Of a stretch of 64,000 nucleotides of DNA, positions 26,599-39,323 are shown one piece after another (position 1 is the first letter of the stretch; each line of letters begins with the position of its first letter). The translations under genes were made by a program, and so were the position numbers. The stretch covers positions 1 to 64,000 of the forward strand of contig NZ_QMIG01000016.1 in NCBI RefSeq assembly GCF_003287285.1. Direction: 5' to 3'. This DNA is from Phytoactinopolyspora halophila (GTDB lineage Bacteria > Actinomycetota > Actinomycetes > Jiangellales > Jiangellaceae). Below the pieces are notes generated by a model, which did not search any database, was not told the DNA's origin, and saw only the letters and a list, made by a program, of their open reading frames with translations.

Positions 26599-26674
26599 CA
26601 AGCACACGCCACCGGCGGCCGTGTCGATGGCAGCTCCGGCGGCCCGTGCTGGTAGCCTTTCTTCGAACTGACGT

Positions 26675-26709
26675 CCTTTAAGTCCCGTCCGGCGAGGCGG
26701 GAAAGGGGG
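26675..26709 (+). promoter_or_regulatory. PyrR-binding leader hairpin that masks the pyrR ribosome site
   Basis: The loop TCCGGCGAGGC (26688-26698) matches the PyrR RNA consensus UCCNGNGAGGY. A stem CCCG/CGGG (26684-26687, 26698-26701; the loop C at 26698 is shared) closes it. A lower stem CCTTT (26675-26679) pairs with AAAGG (26702-26706), leaving an AAGT bulge. AAAGGGGG is also the ribosome site for the ATG at 26721. Uridine nucleotides bound to PyrR would therefore block translation, as described for mycobacterial pyr operons. Confidence 0.8.
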
Positions 26710-26720
26710 TCCCACACAGC

Positions 26721-27308
26721 ATGTCTCGTGACCTATCCGGCTTCCGGCCGGTGCTCAGCGACGACGAGATCGCGCGGGCACTGACCCGGATGGCCCACGA
26801 GGTCGTGGAGCGCAGCAAGGGCGCATCCGATCTCGTCGTGCTCGGTATTCCTTCCCGGGGCGTTCCACTCGCCCAGCGCCTTGCCCGGAGTATCTCCTCG
26901 GTCGAGGACATCGACGTTCCGGTGGGTGCCATCGACGTCACCATGTATCGCGACGACCTCCGCCTGCGCCCGGCGCGCGCGCTGGAGCCCACCGATATTC
27001 CCACCGGCGGCGTCGACGGCAAGATCGTGGTATTGGTCGACGACGTCTTGTACTCCGGCCGCACCATCCGGGCCGCGTTGACGGCACTCGACGACGTCGG
27101 ACGGCCCCAGGCGGTCCGGCTGGCCGTCCTGGTCGATCGCGGCCACCGCGAGCTGCCGATCCGGGCGGATCACGTGGGAAAGAACCTGCCCACCTCGGTG
27201 CGCGAGAGCGTCAAGGTGCTGGTCGAGGAGGTCGACGGCCGCGATGCGGTCCTCATCGGCGCCGCCGAAGATCCGGTGGCCCACGTCGACCTGGAGGACG
27301 CCCGATGA
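26721..27308 (+). CDS. pyrR: PyrR bifunctional pyr operon regulator / uracil phosphoribosyltransferase
   Basis: A 195-residue PyrR. The PRPP-binding motif is [18 protein letters not shown] (about 100-117), with [14 protein letters not shown] near 42-55 and an RNA-binding basic face. It binds pyr leader RNA with UMP/UTP and can also convert uracil to UMP. It is first gene of the operon and follows a leader hairpin that fits its own binding consensus, so it autoregulates. The stop overlaps pyrB by ATGA. Confidence 0.97.
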   Translation: MSRDLSGFRPVLSDDEIARALTRMAHEVVERSKGASDLVVLGIPSRGVPLAQRLARSISSVEDIDVPVGAIDVTMYRDDLRLRPARALEPTDIPTGGVDGKIVVLVDDVLYSGRTIRAALTALDDVGRPQAVRLAVLVDRGHRELPIRADHVGKNLPTSVRESVKVLVEEVDGRDAVLIGAAEDPVAHVDLEDAR

Positions 27309-28258
27309 TCCGCCACCTGCTCTCGTCCTCCGACCTCACGCGCGAACAGGCGACGACGATCCTCGATACCGCCGAGGAGATGGCACGGCTCACCGAGGGA
27401 CGCTCGGTGAAGAAGCTGCCCACCTTGCGCGGGCGTACCGTCGTCAATCTGTTCTTCGAGGACTCCACCCGGACCCGGACGTCATTCGAGCTGGCGGCGA
27501 AGCGGCTCTCGGCAGATGTCATCAACTTCTCGGCGAAGGGATCCAGCGTCTCCAAGGGTGAGAGCCTCAAGGACACGGCCCTCACGCTCGCGGCGATGGG
27601 CGCGGACGCCGTCGTCGTCCGCCATTCCGCGAGCGGTGCCCCGTATCGGCTCGCCGACTCCGGATGGATCGACGCCAACGTGCTCAACGCCGGCGACGGC
27701 ACCCACGAACACCCGACCCAGGCGCTGCTCGATGCCTTCACGATGCGGCACCATCTCGGTGACCTGGACGGCCGCCACATCGTGATCGTCGGCGACGTGC
27801 TGCACGGCCGGGTCGCGCGCAGCAACGTCTCCTTGCTGGCCACCCTCGGTGCCCGGGTGACGGTGGTGGCGCCGCCCACTCTCCTGCCACTCGGTGTCGA
27901 GCACTGGCCGTGCGAGGTCTCGTACGATCTGGACGCCGCGCTTCCCGGAGCCTCGGCCGTGATGATGTTGCGAGTGCAGCAGGAGCGGATGAACGCCGCG
28001 TTCTTTCCCTCGGCCCGCGAATACAGCCGTCGCTACGGGCTCGACACGCAGCGCTTCGGCCGGCTCTCCGACGACGCGATCGTGCTGCACCCCGGGCCGA
28101 TGAATCGCGGCATGGAGATCACCGCCGAGGTCGCGGACAGCGAGCGGTCAGTGATCGTGGAACAGGTGACCAACGGTGTCTACGTCCGGATGGCGGTGCT
28201 GTACCTGATGCTCGCGGGGGCCGGAGACGGGACGACCGGACAGGAGGGCGCGGCATGA
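27305..28258 (+). CDS. pyrB: Aspartate carbamoyltransferase catalytic chain
   Basis: A 317-residue transferase that makes N-carbamoyl-aspartate, step 2 of de novo UMP synthesis. The carbamoyl-phosphate motif is [13 protein letters not shown], with [12 protein letters not shown] and [10 protein letters not shown] forming the aspartate side. No pyrI regulatory chain is present, as usual in actinobacteria. The ATG overlaps the pyrR stop and its own stop overlaps pyrC. The upstream leader and PyrR would control its expression. Confidence 0.97.
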   Translation: MIRHLLSSSDLTREQATTILDTAEEMARLTEGRSVKKLPTLRGRTVVNLFFEDSTRTRTSFELAAKRLSADVINFSAKGSSVSKGESLKDTALTLAAMGADAVVVRHSASGAPYRLADSGWIDANVLNAGDGTHEHPTQALLDAFTMRHHLGDLDGRHIVIVGDVLHGRVARSNVSLLATLGARVTVVAPPTLLPLGVEHWPCEVSYDLDAALPGASAVMMLRVQQERMNAAFFPSAREYSRRYGLDTQRFGRLSDDAIVLHPGPMNRGMEITAEVADSERSVIVEQVTNGVYVRMAVLYLMLAGAGDGTTGQEGAA

Positions 28259-29577
28259 TCGTGCTGATCAAAGGTGCCCGGCTCCTGGGCGCCGAACCGA
28301 CCGATCTGCTGCTGCGCGACGGCGTGATCGCCGAAATCGGTTCCGGGCTGGACGGCACGGGCGCGACGGTGATCGACGCCGGCGGTCTCGTCGCGCTGCC
28401 CGGTCTCGTCGACCTGCACACGCACCTGCGCGAGCCCGGGCGCGAGGACGCCGAGACCATAGCGTCGGGAACCCGGGCCGCCGCACTGGGCGGATTCACC
28501 GCCGTGCACGCCATGGCGAACACCGATCCGGTGGCCGACACCGCCGGTGTGGTCGAACAGGTCTGGCGGCTGGGCCGCGAGATCGGGTATGCCGACGTCC
28601 GGCCGGTCGGGGCGGTCACGGTCGGACTGGACGGGCAGCGGCTGGCCGAGCTGGGGGCGATGGCGGACTCGGCGGCCGGCGTCCGGGTGTTCTCCGACGA
28701 CGGACGGTGCGTCGCCGATGCGTTGCTGATGCGGCGGGCCCTGGAGTACGTCAAGGCGTTCGGTGGCGTGATCGCCCAGCATGCCCAGGAGCCGAGGCTG
28801 ACCGAGGGCGCGCAGATGAACGAGAGCGAGCTGTCGGGACGGCTGGGCCTGCGCGGCTGGCCGCGCGTCGCCGAGGAAGCGATCATCGCGAGAGACGTCA
28901 TGCTCGCCGCGCATGTGGGTTCGCGGCTGCATATCTGTCACCTCTCGACCCGCGGATCGGTGGAGATCGTCCGGCTGGCCAAGCAGCGCGGCCTGCCGGT
29001 GACGGCCGAGGTCACCCCGCATCACCTGTTGCTGACCGAGGACCTGGTGGCCGGATACGACGCCCGCTACAAGGTGAACCCGCCGCTGCGCAGTGCCGAC
29101 GACGTCGCCGCCGTCCGCGAGGGGCTGGCCGACGGCACCATCGACGCCGTGGCCACCGACCACGCGCCGCATCCGGTGGAGGACAAGGAATGCGAGTGGG
29201 ACGCGGCGGCGTTCGGGATGCTCGGCCTGGAGACGGCACTGTCGGTGGTGCAGCACACCATGGTGGACACCGGCCTGCTGGACTGGGCCGGCGTCGCAGA
29301 CCGGATGTCGTTCGCTCCCGGGCGGATCGGGAAGTGCGACGGCGGGGATTTCGCCCAGGCACGCCCCCTGGCGGCTGGCGAGCCGGCGAACGTCGTCCTC
29401 GTCGACCCATCCGCATCGCGTACCGTCGATCCCGCCGCGTCGGTGTCGCTTTCCCGGAACAATCCGTATGAGGGCCGCAAGCTGCCCGGCAGCGTCGTGG
29501 CCACGTTCCTGCGTGGGTTTCCGGTGGTGGAGAACGGGGAACTCACGCAGAGCTCGATCCAGAAGGGCATGAGATGA
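28255..29577 (+). CDS. pyrC: Dihydroorotase, class I
   Basis: A 440-residue zinc amidohydrolase that closes carbamoyl-aspartate to dihydroorotate. Metal and substrate motifs are [10 protein letters not shown] (about 55-64), [19 protein letters not shown] and ATDHAPH. The ATG at 28255 overlaps the pyrB stop. The stop overlaps carA by ATGA, so no gene lies between pyrC and carA. Streptomyces and mycobacteria usually carry a small membrane-protein gene there. Confidence 0.97.
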   Translation: MIVLIKGARLLGAEPTDLLLRDGVIAEIGSGLDGTGATVIDAGGLVALPGLVDLHTHLREPGREDAETIASGTRAAALGGFTAVHAMANTDPVADTAGVVEQVWRLGREIGYADVRPVGAVTVGLDGQRLAELGAMADSAAGVRVFSDDGRCVADALLMRRALEYVKAFGGVIAQHAQEPRLTEGAQMNESELSGRLGLRGWPRVAEEAIIARDVMLAAHVGSRLHICHLSTRGSVEIVRLAKQRGLPVTAEVTPHHLLLTEDLVAGYDARYKVNPPLRSADDVAAVREGLADGTIDAVATDHAPHPVEDKECEWDAAAFGMLGLETALSVVQHTMVDTGLLDWAGVADRMSFAPGRIGKCDGGDFAQARPLAAGEPANVVLVDPSASRTVDPAASVSLSRNNPYEGRKLPGSVVATFLRGFPVVENGELTQSSIQKGMR

Positions 29578-30722
29578 CGACACGCAGCCCAGCGCTGCTG
29601 GTTCTCGAAGACGGGCGGACGTTTCGGGGAGAGTCCTACGGTGCCCGGGGCGAGACGTTCGGTGAGGCGGTCTTCGCCACCGGCATGACGGGCTACCAGG
29701 AGACCCTCACCGATCCGTCCTACCACAAACAGGTGGTGGTGCAGACCGCGCCGCACATCGGCAATACCGGGGTGAACGACGACGACCCCGAGTCCGGGCG
29801 CATCTGGGTGTCCGGTTATGTGGTCCGCGATCCGGCGCGGCGGGCGTCGTCGTGGCGTTCCCGCCGCGGCCTCGAGGAGGAGCTGGAAGCGCAGGGCGTG
29901 GTCGGAATTTGCGAGGTGGATACCCGCGCATTGACCCGGCACCTGCGCGAGCGCGGGGCCATGCGGGTGGGCGTGTCCACCACCGAGACCGACCCGCAGG
30001 CGCTGCTGCGCCGGGTCCTGGACAGCCCGCCGATGCACGGCGCCGACCTGGCCGGGGACGTGTCCACCTCAGCCGCCTACGTGGTGCCGGCGCAGGGGCA
30101 GCGGCGGTTCCGGGTGGCCGCGCTGGATCTGGGGATCAAGACGATGACGCCGCGGCGGATGGCCGAACGCGGCATCGAGGTCCACGTGCTGCCCGCGTCG
30201 TCGACGATCGACGATGTGCTGGCTGTGGAGCCGGACGGGCTGTTCTACTCGAACGGGCCCGGCGATCCCGAGACCGCCGACGGGCCGGTGCGGGTGTTGC
30301 AACAGGCGCTGGAGCGGCGGCTGCCGTACTTCGGGATCTGCTTCGGCAATCAGGTGTTCGGCCGGGCACTCGGGTTCGGCACGTACAAGCTCGACTACGG
30401 ACACCGCGGAATCAATCAGCCGGTGCAGGACCGCGTGACCGGCAAGGTGGAGGTCACCGCGCACAATCACGGGTTCGCCGTCGACGCGCCACTGGACCGG
30501 CCCACCGGCACGCCGTACGGACGCGCCGAGGTCAGCCACGTGTGCCTGAACGACGACGTCGTGGAAGGGCTGACGTTGACCGGCGACGACGGCTCGCTGC
30601 GCGGCTTCTCGGTGCAGTACCACCCGGAGGCGGCTGCCGGTCCGCACGACGCGGCCTACCTCTTCGACAGGTTTGTCGCGTTGTTAAAGCAAGCCCAGCG
30701 AGGAGATCGCGATGGCTCATGA
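29574..30722 (+). CDS. carA: Carbamoyl-phosphate synthase small (glutaminase) subunit
   Basis: A 382-residue subunit that hydrolyses glutamine and passes ammonia to CarB. The N-domain (about 1-150) has [14 protein letters not shown]. The class I amidotransferase domain has nucleophile C256 (YFGICFGNQ) and the His/Glu of [12 protein letters not shown]. It ends RGDRDGS. Its stop lies inside the first codons of the following AAA ATPase gene, an 11-nt overlap, rather than abutting carB. An AGGAGA near the carA end serves the ATPase start. Confidence 0.97.
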   Translation: MTTRSPALLVLEDGRTFRGESYGARGETFGEAVFATGMTGYQETLTDPSYHKQVVVQTAPHIGNTGVNDDDPESGRIWVSGYVVRDPARRASSWRSRRGLEEELEAQGVVGICEVDTRALTRHLRERGAMRVGVSTTETDPQALLRRVLDSPPMHGADLAGDVSTSAAYVVPAQGQRRFRVAALDLGIKTMTPRRMAERGIEVHVLPASSTIDDVLAVEPDGLFYSNGPGDPETADGPVRVLQQALERRLPYFGICFGNQVFGRALGFGTYKLDYGHRGINQPVQDRVTGKVEVTAHNHGFAVDAPLDRPTGTPYGRAEVSHVCLNDDVVEGLTLTGDDGSLRGFSVQYHPEAAAGPHDAAYLFDRFVALLKQAQRGDRDGS

Positions 30723-31905
30723 GTCCCAGCCGATGCGGATCAACCAGCTGCGTATCCAGAACTACCGGACGCTGCGGGATGTGACGTTCAAGGAACTCGC
30801 GCCGCTGACCGTGTTGTGTGGTCCCAACGGCAGCGGGAAGTCCACCGTGTTCGACGTATTCGCGTTCTTGTACGACGCGTTCACCTCGGGGCTGCGGGCG
30901 TCGTGGGATCGCCGGAACCGCATCAGCGAGATCCGTAGCCGAGGGTCGACCGGTCCGGTGACCTTCGAGCTGAAGTACCGGGCGTCGATCAGTGGCGGCA
31001 ATCCACGGCTCGTGACCTACCGGCTCGCCGTGGACGAACGCGCCGGAGTTCCAGTGGTCGTCGAGGAGAAACTGCAGTGGACGACGGCTCTGGGTTCGGG
31101 TCGGCCGCGCGACATCCTGAGTTTCGAAAACGGCCGAGGCACGACGTGGGACGAGGAGACGGGTGAGGCCACGACCGAAGAGTTGGCGAGTCCTGATCTG
31201 CTGGCGGTGTCGGCCCTGGGACAGTTTCAAAGTCATCCCAGGGTGAAGGTCCTGCGGGACTTCATCACGGGCTGGTACCTGTCTTATCTTTCGGTCGATG
31301 ATACCCGCAATATTCCCACGGCAGGACCAGCTCGTCGGTTGAGCCAAACCGGTGACAATCTCCCGAACGTCGTTCAATACCTCCAAGAGAACCATCCTGA
31401 CCGGCTGAACGAGATCTTCGAGGTGCTCGCTCGGCGTGTTCCGTGGCTGGAGCGGGTTGAGTCGGAGACTCTCGCCGACGGTCGGCTCTTGCTTCGCCTC
31501 AAGGACGCCCCGTTCTCCGAACCGGTCCTGTCGCGCTACGTCAGTGATGGAACGTTGAAGCTCCTGGCCTACCTCATCGTTCTGTACGATCCCGAACCCC
31601 CCACTGTGATCGGTATCGAGGAGCCGGAGAACCAGCTTCATCCGAAGCTCCTTCCGATCCTCGCCGAGGAGATCCGGCAGGTGTCGTCACGCTCTCAGGT
31701 CCTGGTGACGACCCATTCGCCGGAGTTCGTCAATGAGATCCGACCGAAGGAGCTCTGGACAATTTCCCGCGGCGCGGACGGTTATGCCGGAGTGCGCCGA
31801 GCGAGCGATGACGAGAAGGTTTTGGCCATGGTCAAACAGGGTGCACAGCTGGGTTGGCTGTGGAATGAGGGGTACCTGACGTCGGCCGACCCCGCGGACG
31901 TCTGA
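30712..31905 (+). CDS. RecF/OLD-like AAA ATPase (AAA_21 type) inserted between carA and carB
   Basis: A 397-residue ABC-class ATPase. The N-terminal [16 protein letters not shown] leads to Walker [10 protein letters not shown] (37-45). A helical/insert region (about 60-270) separates it from signature [10 protein letters not shown] (279-288), Walker [14 protein letters not shown] (299-311; E303/E304) and H-loop TTHSPE (H335). These features define the RecF/OLD/AbiLi-like group found in two-gene anti-phage systems. The ATG at 30712 has AGGAGA 6 nt upstream and overlaps carA by 11 nt. The next gene, a DUF4276 protein, overlaps it by TGATG. It has no known part in pyrimidine synthesis; a defence or stress role is inferred. 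Confidence 0.85.
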   Translation: MAHESQPMRINQLRIQNYRTLRDVTFKELAPLTVLCGPNGSGKSTVFDVFAFLYDAFTSGLRASWDRRNRISEIRSRGSTGPVTFELKYRASISGGNPRLVTYRLAVDERAGVPVVVEEKLQWTTALGSGRPRDILSFENGRGTTWDEETGEATTEELASPDLLAVSALGQFQSHPRVKVLRDFITGWYLSYLSVDDTRNIPTAGPARRLSQTGDNLPNVVQYLQENHPDRLNEIFEVLARRVPWLERVESETLADGRLLLRLKDAPFSEPVLSRYVSDGTLKLLAYLIVLYDPEPPTVIGIEEPENQLHPKLLPILAEEIRQVSSRSQVLVTTHSPEFVNEIRPKELWTISRGADGYAGVRRASDDEKVLAMVKQGAQLGWLWNEGYLTSADPADV

Positions 31906-32526
31906 TGGCCATTGAACATCTCGAGTTCCTCGTCGAGGAGCGGTCCATGAAGGTCGCGTTGACGGTCCTGTTGAAAAAAATAGTCCCGGGAGTACCGGCA
32001 GAAATCCACGCTTTCCAAGGCAAGCCAGATCTTTTGGGCAAGCTGGATCGCTACCTGGCGGGTTACCGGCATTGGATTTCCGACGCCAGCGCCGCCGTTG
32101 TCGTGGTCGTCGACCGGGACAGCGAGAACTGTCATGAGCTCAAAGGGCAACTGGAGGCTGCGGCACAAAATGCCGGTCTGGCCACGCCGTCGACACGTGG
32201 ATATGAGCCCACGCGTGTCCTGAACCGAATTGCCGTACATGAGCTTGAGGCATGGTTCATCGGAGACGTCTCAGCTCTGGTCAACGCATATCCGGGTGTG
32301 CCTTCGACGCTCGGGCAGCGGCGGGGTTTCCGCGATCCCGACTCCATCGCCCATGCCTGGGAACGGTTGCAGACGATCTTGAACGAGGCGGGTCACCACC
32401 GGGGCGGATTGCAGAAATTGCGGGCTGCGCAGGACATCGCCGCGTACATGGATGTTGAGAATAACCGTTCGGTCAGCTTCCAGCAGTTCCGGGACGGCCT
32501 GCGCCGTCTCGTTGAGGAGACAGCAC

Positions 32527-32537
<11 letters not shown>
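31905..32537 (+). CDS. DUF4276 (Toprim-like) protein, partner of the AAA ATPase
   Basis: A 210-residue DUF4276 protein. Motifs are FLVEERS (E11/E12), [10 protein letters not shown] (38-47), the Toprim-like [12 protein letters not shown] with D70 and D72, and [14 protein letters not shown] (H112, E113, E115). These acidic residues could coordinate metal for nuclease activity. Similar pairs of RecF-like ATPase plus Toprim-like protein are anti-phage modules (compare PARIS and AbiL). Codon use looks less G+C-biased than carA/carB (for example the LLKK stretch at about 31968). The stop lies 11 nt inside carB, so carB translation may be coupled to it. Confidence 0.85.
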
Positions 32538-35840
<3,303 letters not shown>

Positions 35841-35844
<4 letters not shown>

Positions 35845-36965
35845 GTAGGCGATACCGGCGGCTCTTCGACACGGTGCTGTCGCGCCTCGACGCGGAGCGG
35901 GTGCACCGCGTGGCGGTGGGCGCGCTGCGCGTGGTCTCGCGCGTGCCGGGCGTGGCGCCGGTGGCCTGGCGCAAGACCATCCGCCACGATCCCGACACCG
36001 GGGTGGAGGTGTTCGGCCTGCGGTTTCCTGGCCGGCTCGGGCTGGCCGCCGGCTTCGACAAGAACGCCGTGGGCGTGGACGCCCTCGCCGCGCTGGGTTT
36101 CGCGTTCGTCGAGGTCGGGACGGTCACGGGCCGCGCGCAGCCGGGGAATCCCCGGCCCCGGCTGCACCGGCTGATGCGCGATCGGGCAATCGTCAACCGG
36201 ATGGGATTCAACAACGACGGCGCGGCCGTCGTGGCGGCCCGGCTGGCGCGTCGTCGTCGGAGGCGGCGCGCCCTTCCGGTCGTAGTCGGCGTGAACATCG
36301 GCAAGACGAAGGCGGTACCCGAAGACGAGGCGGTCGCCGACTACGAGGCCAGCACCCGGATGCTGGCGCCGTACGCGGATTACCTCGTGGTGAACGTCAG
36401 CTCACCCAACACGCCCGGCTTGCGCGACCTGCAGGCCGTCGCGCAGTTACGCCCGTTGGTGACGGCCGTGCGGGCGCAAGCCGACGCGGTGAGCTCGCGG
36501 CGGGTGCCGCTGCTGGTGAAGATCGCCCCGGATCTCAGTGACGATGACGTGCTGGCCGTGGCCGATCTGGCGGTGGAGGTGGGCCTGGACGGCATCATTG
36601 CCACGAACACCACCATCTCGCGGGACGGGTTGTCGTCGTCGCCGGAGGAGGTCGACGCGGCGGGCGCGGGCGGCGTGTCCGGTGCGCCGCTGGCGAAACG
36701 GTCGTTGGAGGTGCTGTTGCTGCTGTCGCGCCACCTGGATGCGGTGGTCGACGAGGCGAGTGCGGCGGACCCGGACGCGACCCGCCGCCCGGTGCTGATC
36801 TCGGCCGGTGGGATCGAAACCGCCGAGGACGCCTACGAGCGGCTGCGCGCCGGCGCGACGCTGGTGCAGGCGTACACGGCGTTCGTGTACGGCGGGCCGT
36901 CCTGGCCGTCGCGAGTCCAGCACCGCCTCGATTCCATGATCATGAACGCTCGTCGTTCCATGTAG
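35841..36965 (+). CDS. pyrD: Dihydroorotate dehydrogenase (quinone), class 2
   Basis: A 374-residue flavoenzyme that oxidises dihydroorotate to orotate using membrane quinone. The N-terminal amphipathic region ([15 protein letters not shown]) is the class 2 membrane association helix. FMN and catalytic motifs include [35 protein letters not shown] (catalytic Ser) and [11 protein letters not shown]. An Arg-rich loop [10 protein letters not shown] is odd. The GTG start overlaps carB. The last nine codons and the stop lie in a palindromic repeat element (36937-36985), which therefore shaped the C-terminus. Confidence 0.95.
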
Positions 36966-36985
36966 TCGCCTAGTGTTCATGATCA
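36937..36985. repeat. Palindromic repeat element, copy 3 (degenerate, inside the pyrD 3' end)
   Basis: Ends TGATCATGAAC (36937-36947) and GTTCATGATCA (36975-36985) match the family termini; the centre is less symmetric. It supplies the last codons and TAG of pyrD. Its right edge (GATCAGCG) runs into the pyrF ribosome site. Its centre resembles the copy at 44922-44970 read on the other strand. Confidence 0.88.
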
Positions 36986-36998
36986 GCGTGGGGGAGCG

Positions 36999-37874
36999 GT
37001 GGTGGAGATGACATTCGGGGAGCGGCTGCACCGGGCGATGCGGGACCGGGGTCCCTTGTGCGTGGGGATCGACCCGCATGCGGCACTGCTGGATGCCTGG
37101 AGGCTCGCCGACGACGTGAACGGCCTCGAGACGTTCGCGCGTACGGTCGTGGAGGCGCTGGCCGCAGACGTCGCGGTCCTCAAGCCGCAGGCGGCGTTCT
37201 TCGAGCGGCACGGCTCGCGCGGCATCGCGGTCCTGGAGCGGGTGATTGCCGAGGCCCGGGACGCGGGCGCGCTCGTGCTCGTGGACGCCAAGCGCGGCGA
37301 CATCGGTTCCACCATGCAGGCCTACGCCGACGCCTTTCTCCGCCCGTCCTCGCCGCTGTGCTCAGACGCCGTGACCGCGTCGCCGTATCTGGGTTTCGGC
37401 GCCCTGCGGCCGCTGATCGATACCGCGCTGGAACACGGCAACGGCGTGTTCGTCCTGGCCCGTACGTCGAACCCGGAAGGGGACGAGGTGCAGGGGGCGC
37501 GCACGGCGGACGGGCGCAGCGTCGCGGGCGCGGTGCTCGACCACGCCCGCGCGGTGAATGCCGGTGCCACCACGTGGGGCAGTATCGGCTGCGTGGTGGG
37601 CGCGACGGTGACCCTGCCCGCCGGGGAGGATCTGCAGATCGGCGGGCCGTTGCTGGCCCCGGGCGTCGGGGCCCAGGGGGCGACGGTCGCGGATCTGGCG
37701 GGCGTCTTCGGCGCCGCGCTGCCCTCCGTGTTGCCGAATGTGTCGCGGGACATCCTGCGGCACGGCCCGGACCGAACCACCTTGGTGTCTGCGGCGCGAG
37801 CGATGAATTCGCAGGTCACAGACTTGTTGATCGGCGAAGATGCTGGTGAGCGCGGGAATGACCACGACACGTAA
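36999..37874 (+). CDS. pyrF: Orotidine 5'-phosphate decarboxylase, type 2
   Basis: A 291-residue decarboxylase of the type 2 (mycobacterial) group that yields UMP. Motifs are VGIDPHAALLDAW, LKPQAAFFERHG, the catalytic DAKRGDIGST and LAPGVGAQGA. The start is one of two adjacent GTG codons (36999 or 37002) or the ATG at 37008; GGGGAG lies just upstream. It follows pyrD by 33 nt and begins right after the repeat element. It completes the pathway genes except orotate phosphoribosyltransferase (pyrE), which must lie elsewhere. Confidence 0.95.
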   Translation: MVEMTFGERLHRAMRDRGPLCVGIDPHAALLDAWRLADDVNGLETFARTVVEALAADVAVLKPQAAFFERHGSRGIAVLERVIAEARDAGALVLVDAKRGDIGSTMQAYADAFLRPSSPLCSDAVTASPYLGFGALRPLIDTALEHGNGVFVLARTSNPEGDEVQGARTADGRSVAGAVLDHARAVNAGATTWGSIGCVVGATVTLPAGEDLQIGGPLLAPGVGAQGATVADLAGVFGAALPSVLPNVSRDILRHGPDRTTLVSAARAMNSQVTDLLIGEDAGERGNDHDT

Positions 37875-37932
37875 GAGGAAATTCGGGTGTCGGTGCGTGC
37901 AGAAAAGATCCGGGCGGGTACGGTGGATTACG

Positions 37933-37962
37933 TTGCTGACCTGGTGGTTCAGCCGCTAGGTT
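37933..37962 (+). promoter_or_regulatory. Candidate sigma-70-type promoter for mihF
   Basis: TTGCTG (37933-37938) and TAGGTT (37957-37962) are 18 nt apart, in the 137-nt spacer between pyrF and mihF. This would start mihF-gmk-rpoZ independently of pyrimidine control. It is read by eye only. Confidence 0.45.
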
Positions 37963-38011
37963 CCAGTTGTTCGTCCGTTTGTCCGATCGACACAACAGAG
38001 GTGACCCGCTC

Positions 38012-38326
38012 GTGGCGCTCCCAAACTTGACTCCAGAACAGCGCGCGGCCGCTCTCGAGAAGGCTGCTCAAGCCCGTCGGGAGCGGGCAGAAGTCAAAAA
38101 CCGGCTCAAGAACGCCGGTGCAAAACTCAGCGACATCCTCAAGGAAGGCGAGACCAACGAGGTCATCGGCAAGATGAAGGTCTCGGCCCTCCTCGAGTCC
38201 CTGCCCGGAGTCGGCAAGGTTCGTGCGAAGCAGATCATGGAAGAGATCGGCATCGCCGAGACGCGCCGGGTCCGTGGACTGGGGGCCAACCAGGTGGCGG
38301 CGCTCATCGAGCGCTTCAGCGGTTGA
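38012..38326 (+). CDS. mihF: Actinobacterial integration host factor mIHF
   Basis: A 104-residue nucleoid protein. It has the conserved basic N-terminal helix (LTPEQRAAALEKAAQARRER), KNAGAKLSDIL and an HhH-like GVGKVRAKQIMEEIGI. It is essential in mycobacteria and binds and bends DNA without a partner. The GTG at 38012 has GAGGTGA 9 nt upstream; an upstream in-frame ATG-containing extension is not conserved. Its place between pyrF and gmk is the standard actinobacterial order. Confidence 0.96.
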   Translation: MALPNLTPEQRAAALEKAAQARRERAEVKNRLKNAGAKLSDILKEGETNEVIGKMKVSALLESLPGVGKVRAKQIMEEIGIAETRRVRGLGANQVAALIERFSG

Positions 38327-38913
38327 GCCAGGGACTCTCACCGACGCCTTCGCCGGCCCCGATGGGCAACGCCAGAGTGGTTGTCCTGTCGGGGCCGACG
38401 GCGGTCGGCAAGACGACGGTCATGCGTCAGCTCCGGGCGACGTACCCGGACCTGTCCGTGGCGCCGACGGTGACGACCCGGCCCATGCGTCCCGGAGAGG
38501 TCGATGGCTCGCCGTACTTCTTTGTCGACGACGAGACCTTCGATCGCAAGATCGACGCAGGCGAGTTCCTCGAGTGGGCCGTTGTGCACCAGAAGGCCAA
38601 ATACGGAACGCCGAGGGCTGCGGTCGAGGAGGCCGCAGCCGCGGGCCACTCGGTCCTGGTCGAGGTCGATCTGCAAGGTGCCCGTCAGATCCGCCAGACC
38701 ATGCCGGAGGCATTCTTCGTCTTTCTGGCACCACCCAGCTGGGAAGAGCTGGTGCGGCGCCTGGTGGGCCGCGGGACCGAGACCGAAGCTGAACGCGAAC
38801 GGCGGCTGGAGACCGCCCGGCAGGAGCTGGCTGCTGAGGCGGAGTTCGACATGACGGTGACCAATCACGACGTCTCCAGCGTCTGTCAGCAGCTGGTAAG
38901 CTTGATGAGTTGA
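38323..38913 (+). CDS. gmk: Guanylate kinase
   Basis: A 196-residue kinase that makes GDP from GMP. It has P-loop LSGPTAVGKTT, the GMP-binding TRPMRPGEVDG(S)PYFFV, and EVDLQGARQIR. The start is uncertain: a TTG at 38323 overlaps the mihF stop (TTGA), while an ATG at 38362 would remove 13 residues not needed for the fold. Neither has a strong ribosome site. It sits between mihF and rpoZ, the usual order. Confidence 0.95.
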   Translation: MSQGLSPTPSPAPMGNARVVVLSGPTAVGKTTVMRQLRATYPDLSVAPTVTTRPMRPGEVDGSPYFFVDDETFDRKIDAGEFLEWAVVHQKAKYGTPRAAVEEAAAAGHSVLVEVDLQGARQIRQTMPEAFFVFLAPPSWEELVRRLVGRGTETEAERERRLETARQELAAEAEFDMTVTNHDVSSVCQQLVSLMS

Positions 38914-38945
38914 CCCCCTGAAGTACTAAGCCCGGAGGCATCAGC

Positions 38946-39323
38946 GTGTCTGGAGCTCATGACGTCGGCAATGGCATCACACATCCGCCCATTGACGACC
39001 TCCTATCCAAGACCGATTCGAAATACAGCCTGGTCATCTACGCTGCCAAGCGGGCTCGACAGATCAATGCCTACTATTCGCAGCTGGGTGAGGGCCTCCT
39101 GGAGTACGTAGGCCCTCTGGTCGAGACTCGCGTGCAGGAGAAGCCGCTGTCGATCGCGCTGCGCGAGATCGACGCGGGTCTGCTTCGGGCCGAGGAAGTC
39201 GACCCGGCCGAGCTGCGTGCCGAGGCGGCAGCCGCGCGTGCGGCCGCGGCCGAGGTAGCGGCGATCGACGTCACCGCGGGTGACATTCCCGTCACCGGTG
39301 ACTCCGACTCCAGCGAGGAATGA
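38946..39323 (+). CDS. rpoZ: RNA polymerase omega subunit
   Basis: A 125-residue omega subunit. The conserved core is [28 protein letters not shown] and [10 protein letters not shown]. Residues from about 85 on are an Ala/Glu-rich and then acidic tail (ending DSDSSEE). It helps assemble and stabilise RNA polymerase. The GTG at 38946 has GGAGG about 7 nt upstream. Its stop overlaps coaBC by ATGA. Confidence 0.96.
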   Translation: MSGAHDVGNGITHPPIDDLLSKTDSKYSLVIYAAKRARQINAYYSQLGEGLLEYVGPLVETRVQEKPLSIALREIDAGLLRAEEVDPAELRAEAAAARAAAAEVAAIDVTAGDIPVTGDSDSSEE

